From the NCBI GenBank assembly GCA_910585645.1, contig CAJUFP010000020.1, positions 1 through 52,919 on the forward strand: DNA of 52,919 nucleotides, written 5' to 3'. Each line of letters starts with the position of its first letter. The stretch's first letter is position 1. The DNA comes from an uncultured Hungatella sp. (GTDB taxonomy: Bacteria > Bacillota > Clostridia > Lachnospirales > Lachnospiraceae). Positions 51,614 to 52,919 of this stretch are shown here, one piece after another. Below the pieces are notes generated by a model. That model saw only the letters and a list, made by a program, of their open reading frames with translations. It did not search any database and was not told where the DNA came from. The position numbers and the translations under genes are program-made.

Positions 51614-52291
51614 TTAGCGGAATGTTACCATAACACTGCCCCTGCCAAGGGCACCGGAAAGCCCTTCCCTGTTCTTCACGCATCCAAGCCTGGTATAACG
51701 GTAAGAAGTCTGAAAGTCCTTATAAAACAAGACCAGACAGTCAGAACCAAAAAGCATGAGATCCCCTTCATGGATCATGCCAATCTCACGGGTATCTGTG
51801 GGAAGGCTTTCCGGCAGATAATAATATTTCTCATTGCCATTCAGCTCCTTCATGGCAATGGTTATGGGGAAACGGGATATCAGCTCTCTGGCTGTCTCAT
51901 TGTCATAAAGTTCCGCCTCAAACTCCTGATCTCCAACCTGAATCGTAATTGGTAGCATCTCTTCTCCCCCTATGGTATTTTCTTCCAGATTCCGGGCCAT
52001 CACGACTCCATTCTCCACCCATGCCCCGTCTGCGTTTACCTGGTATCCATCCGGAGTCACGGTATCAGAAGCCATCCAGCCCTCCGAATCGAAATAATAG
52101 CATTTCGCCCTTTTGTCCCGGTTTCCGTCCAGCCAGTGCCAGCCAGAAGTCACATAACTTTCGTCCTCATTTTCATACCTCCACCTCTGTCCATCAGCAC
52201 TTTCCACCTGCCTCCACCCTGCCGCGGACACAGTCTGAGAAAACAGAATCGAACATATGGCTGCAGACCATATCAGTCTCCATTTCTTCAC
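51614..52291 (-). CDS. Secreted wall-binding protein with cyclophilin-like domain
   Basis: A 225-residue exported protein. The signal peptide ends near SQTVSAAG. The next about 75 residues form a wall-binding repeat (SGWHWLDGNRDKRAKCYYFD, then EGWMASDTVTPDGYQVNADG) very close to that of the secreted flavodoxin 12 kb away. From about 110 comes a cyclophilin-like fold (LPITIQVGDQEFEAELYDNE, then GDLMLFGSDCLVLFYKDFQ and YRYTRLGCV). The family is small and of unknown function; it lacks the known catalytic residues of true cyclophilin prolyl isomerases as far as I can tell. It follows the aldo/keto reductase pseudogene. Confidence 0.88.
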   Translation of the reverse strand: MKKWRLIWSAAICSILFSQTVSAAGWRQVESADGQRWRYENEDESYVTSGWHWLDGNRDKRAKCYYFDSEGWMASDTVTPDGYQVNADGAWVENGVVMARNLEENTIGGEEMLPITIQVGDQEFEAELYDNETARELISRFPITIAMKELNGNEKYYYLPESLPTDTREIGMIHEGDLMLFGSDCLVLFYKDFQTSYRYTRLGCVKNREGLSGALGRGSVMVTFR

Positions 52292-52303
52292 GAAAATCCC
52301 TCC

Positions 52304-52839
52304 TTACCTGTCATAGTGCGCTGAAACTTCCTTCAAATGCCGGATAATCGGTAAATGCTGCGGACATATCCTCTCACACTGCCCACATCCAACACAATCT
52401 CCCGCCCTGCCGCCTTCTCTAGCCAACAGCTTATAGAACGTCCTGTTGGGAGTCCAGTCTTTCTCCTTTATCTCCCGCATATCTTCCATATTCCGCACTC
52501 CCGGAAGAACCGTCATGACTGCCGGACGGTCCAGGGCATACTGGAAACACGGAACCTCAGTCAAAGCCCTCTTAAAAAGAGATGTTTTCTCGTTCAGCAG
52601 CTGCCCTCCCGCAAAAGGCTTCATCACAAAGATTCCCACCCCCATCCTTTCACAGTTCCGGTAAAATCTGGCCCGTTCCTCCACCTCTCCGATCGCGTAA
52701 GTCCCTGGTCCAGCCATACTTTCCGTCCTCATAAATTGCACCAAAATGCATTTGGGTCAGAACCCTTTTCCTTCTCCCCTCAAAGACTCTGGCATAGGCA
52801 GGGAACGGAACCGCCATGGGGTAATATGCGATATTCCAT
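52304..52839 (-). pseudogene. Ferredoxin-type aldo/keto reductase with internal deletion and frameshift
   Basis: The gene has an AAGGAGG site and starts MEYRILPHGG, the normal beginning of 4Fe-4S aldo/keto reductases. The frame then breaks, and roughly half the barrel is missing. The C-terminal part is good: YAIGEVEERARFYRNCERMG, then KPFAGGQLLNEKTSLFKRAL, and the cluster motif CVGCGQCERICPQHLPI. At least one frameshift and one deletion separate the two ends. Confidence 0.75.
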
Positions 52840-52867
52840 AAAATCCTCCTTATTTCAGTCCCTGTTA

Positions 52868-52913
52868 GGCAATTGTTAAATTGCCAAACCCATTGATTTT
52901 ATTGGGTTTTTTT
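52868..52913. promoter_or_regulatory. Dyad and terminator-like hairpin before the reductase pseudogene
   Basis: GGCAATT-GTTA-AATTGCC is a perfect dyad that could bind a regulator. Next to it AAACCCA and TGGGTTT form a hairpin followed on the plus strand by TTTT, a possible terminator for a gene beyond the window edge or a leader structure. Confidence 0.4.
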
Positions 52914-52919
52914 ATTGTT

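Noticed and set aside
1..52919. tRNA, rRNA or complete insertion sequence genes
   Set aside because: No cloverleaf-like stretch with CCA end, no rRNA signature and no DDE or HUH transposase frame was recognised in any reading frame.

Overview
The window looks like a chromosomal segment of a Gram-positive anaerobe of the Clostridia, most probably a Lachnospiraceae member (Enterocloster/Hungatella/Lachnoclostridium-like). This is inferred from strong AGGAGG ribosome sites, TTGACA/TATAAT promoters, a c-di-AMP receptor, four MATE transporters, choline-binding-type cell-wall modules and DUF families typical of that group. No rRNA, tRNA, CRISPR array or intact transposase gene was found. Most genes lie on the minus strand; the plus-strand genes are one AraC regulator, carB and two LysR regulators (one broken).

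Layout. 1-4.9 kb: darA, an SH3 lipoprotein, a Nif11-like small protein, a MATE exporter with an AraC-acetyltransferase regulator, and a DUF5655 protein. 5.0-6.65 kb: an AT-rich, translationally coupled three-gene cassette (DUF4869 protein, mini P-loop protein, unknown protein) with its own promoter. 6.8-16.2 kb: PBP1A, bcp peroxiredoxin, Cof phosphatase and MFS transporter with a divergent AraC regulator, then MarR-MATE. 16.3-25.7 kb: carB, mscL, an L,D-transpeptidase, a phosphoesterase, a soluble BMP-domain protein and a DUF932-like protein behind a structured leader. 25.8-31.2 kb: AT-rich island with a broken nucleotidyltransferase gene, an AlkZ-like protein, and a promoter-led operon of a small ORF, HExxH metalloprotease, 186-residue protein, DUF6414 protein and Clp-type AAA ATPase. 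31.2-33.6 kb: decayed genes, one carrying an in-frame palindromic insertion. 33.6-36.8 kb: a MarR/MATE unit with paired operators, a CarD regulator and a permease remnant.

36.8-52.9 kb is a large redox and cell-surface region. One operon runs cupin, PatB-type lyase, secreted wall-binding flavodoxin, DUF362-cyclophilin-like lipoprotein, permease. Another runs membrane-anchored SUMF1-flavodoxin fusion, DUF4405 membrane protein, concanavalin-like protein. Around them lie aldo/keto reductases, a MATE exporter, LysR regulators, a wall-binding cyclophilin-like protein and many frameshifted or internally deleted relatives. The same few domains (signal or lipobox, wall-binding repeat, flavodoxin, cyclophilin-like, SUMF1, DUF362) recur in different combinations, which suggests a modular extracytoplasmic redox system that is diversifying and decaying in place.

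The best candidates for undescribed biology are the HExxH/DUF6414/AAA operon, the DUF4869 trio, and the extracytoplasmic flavodoxin/cyclophilin/DUF4405 region. Several palindromic repeat families punctuate the window: two copies of one about 165-bp hairpin element, a different hairpin of similar size, and the 96-bp insertion inside a phosphatidyltransferase gene. Start positions were chosen from visible ribosome-binding sites; family names rest on recognition of motifs, not on a database search.
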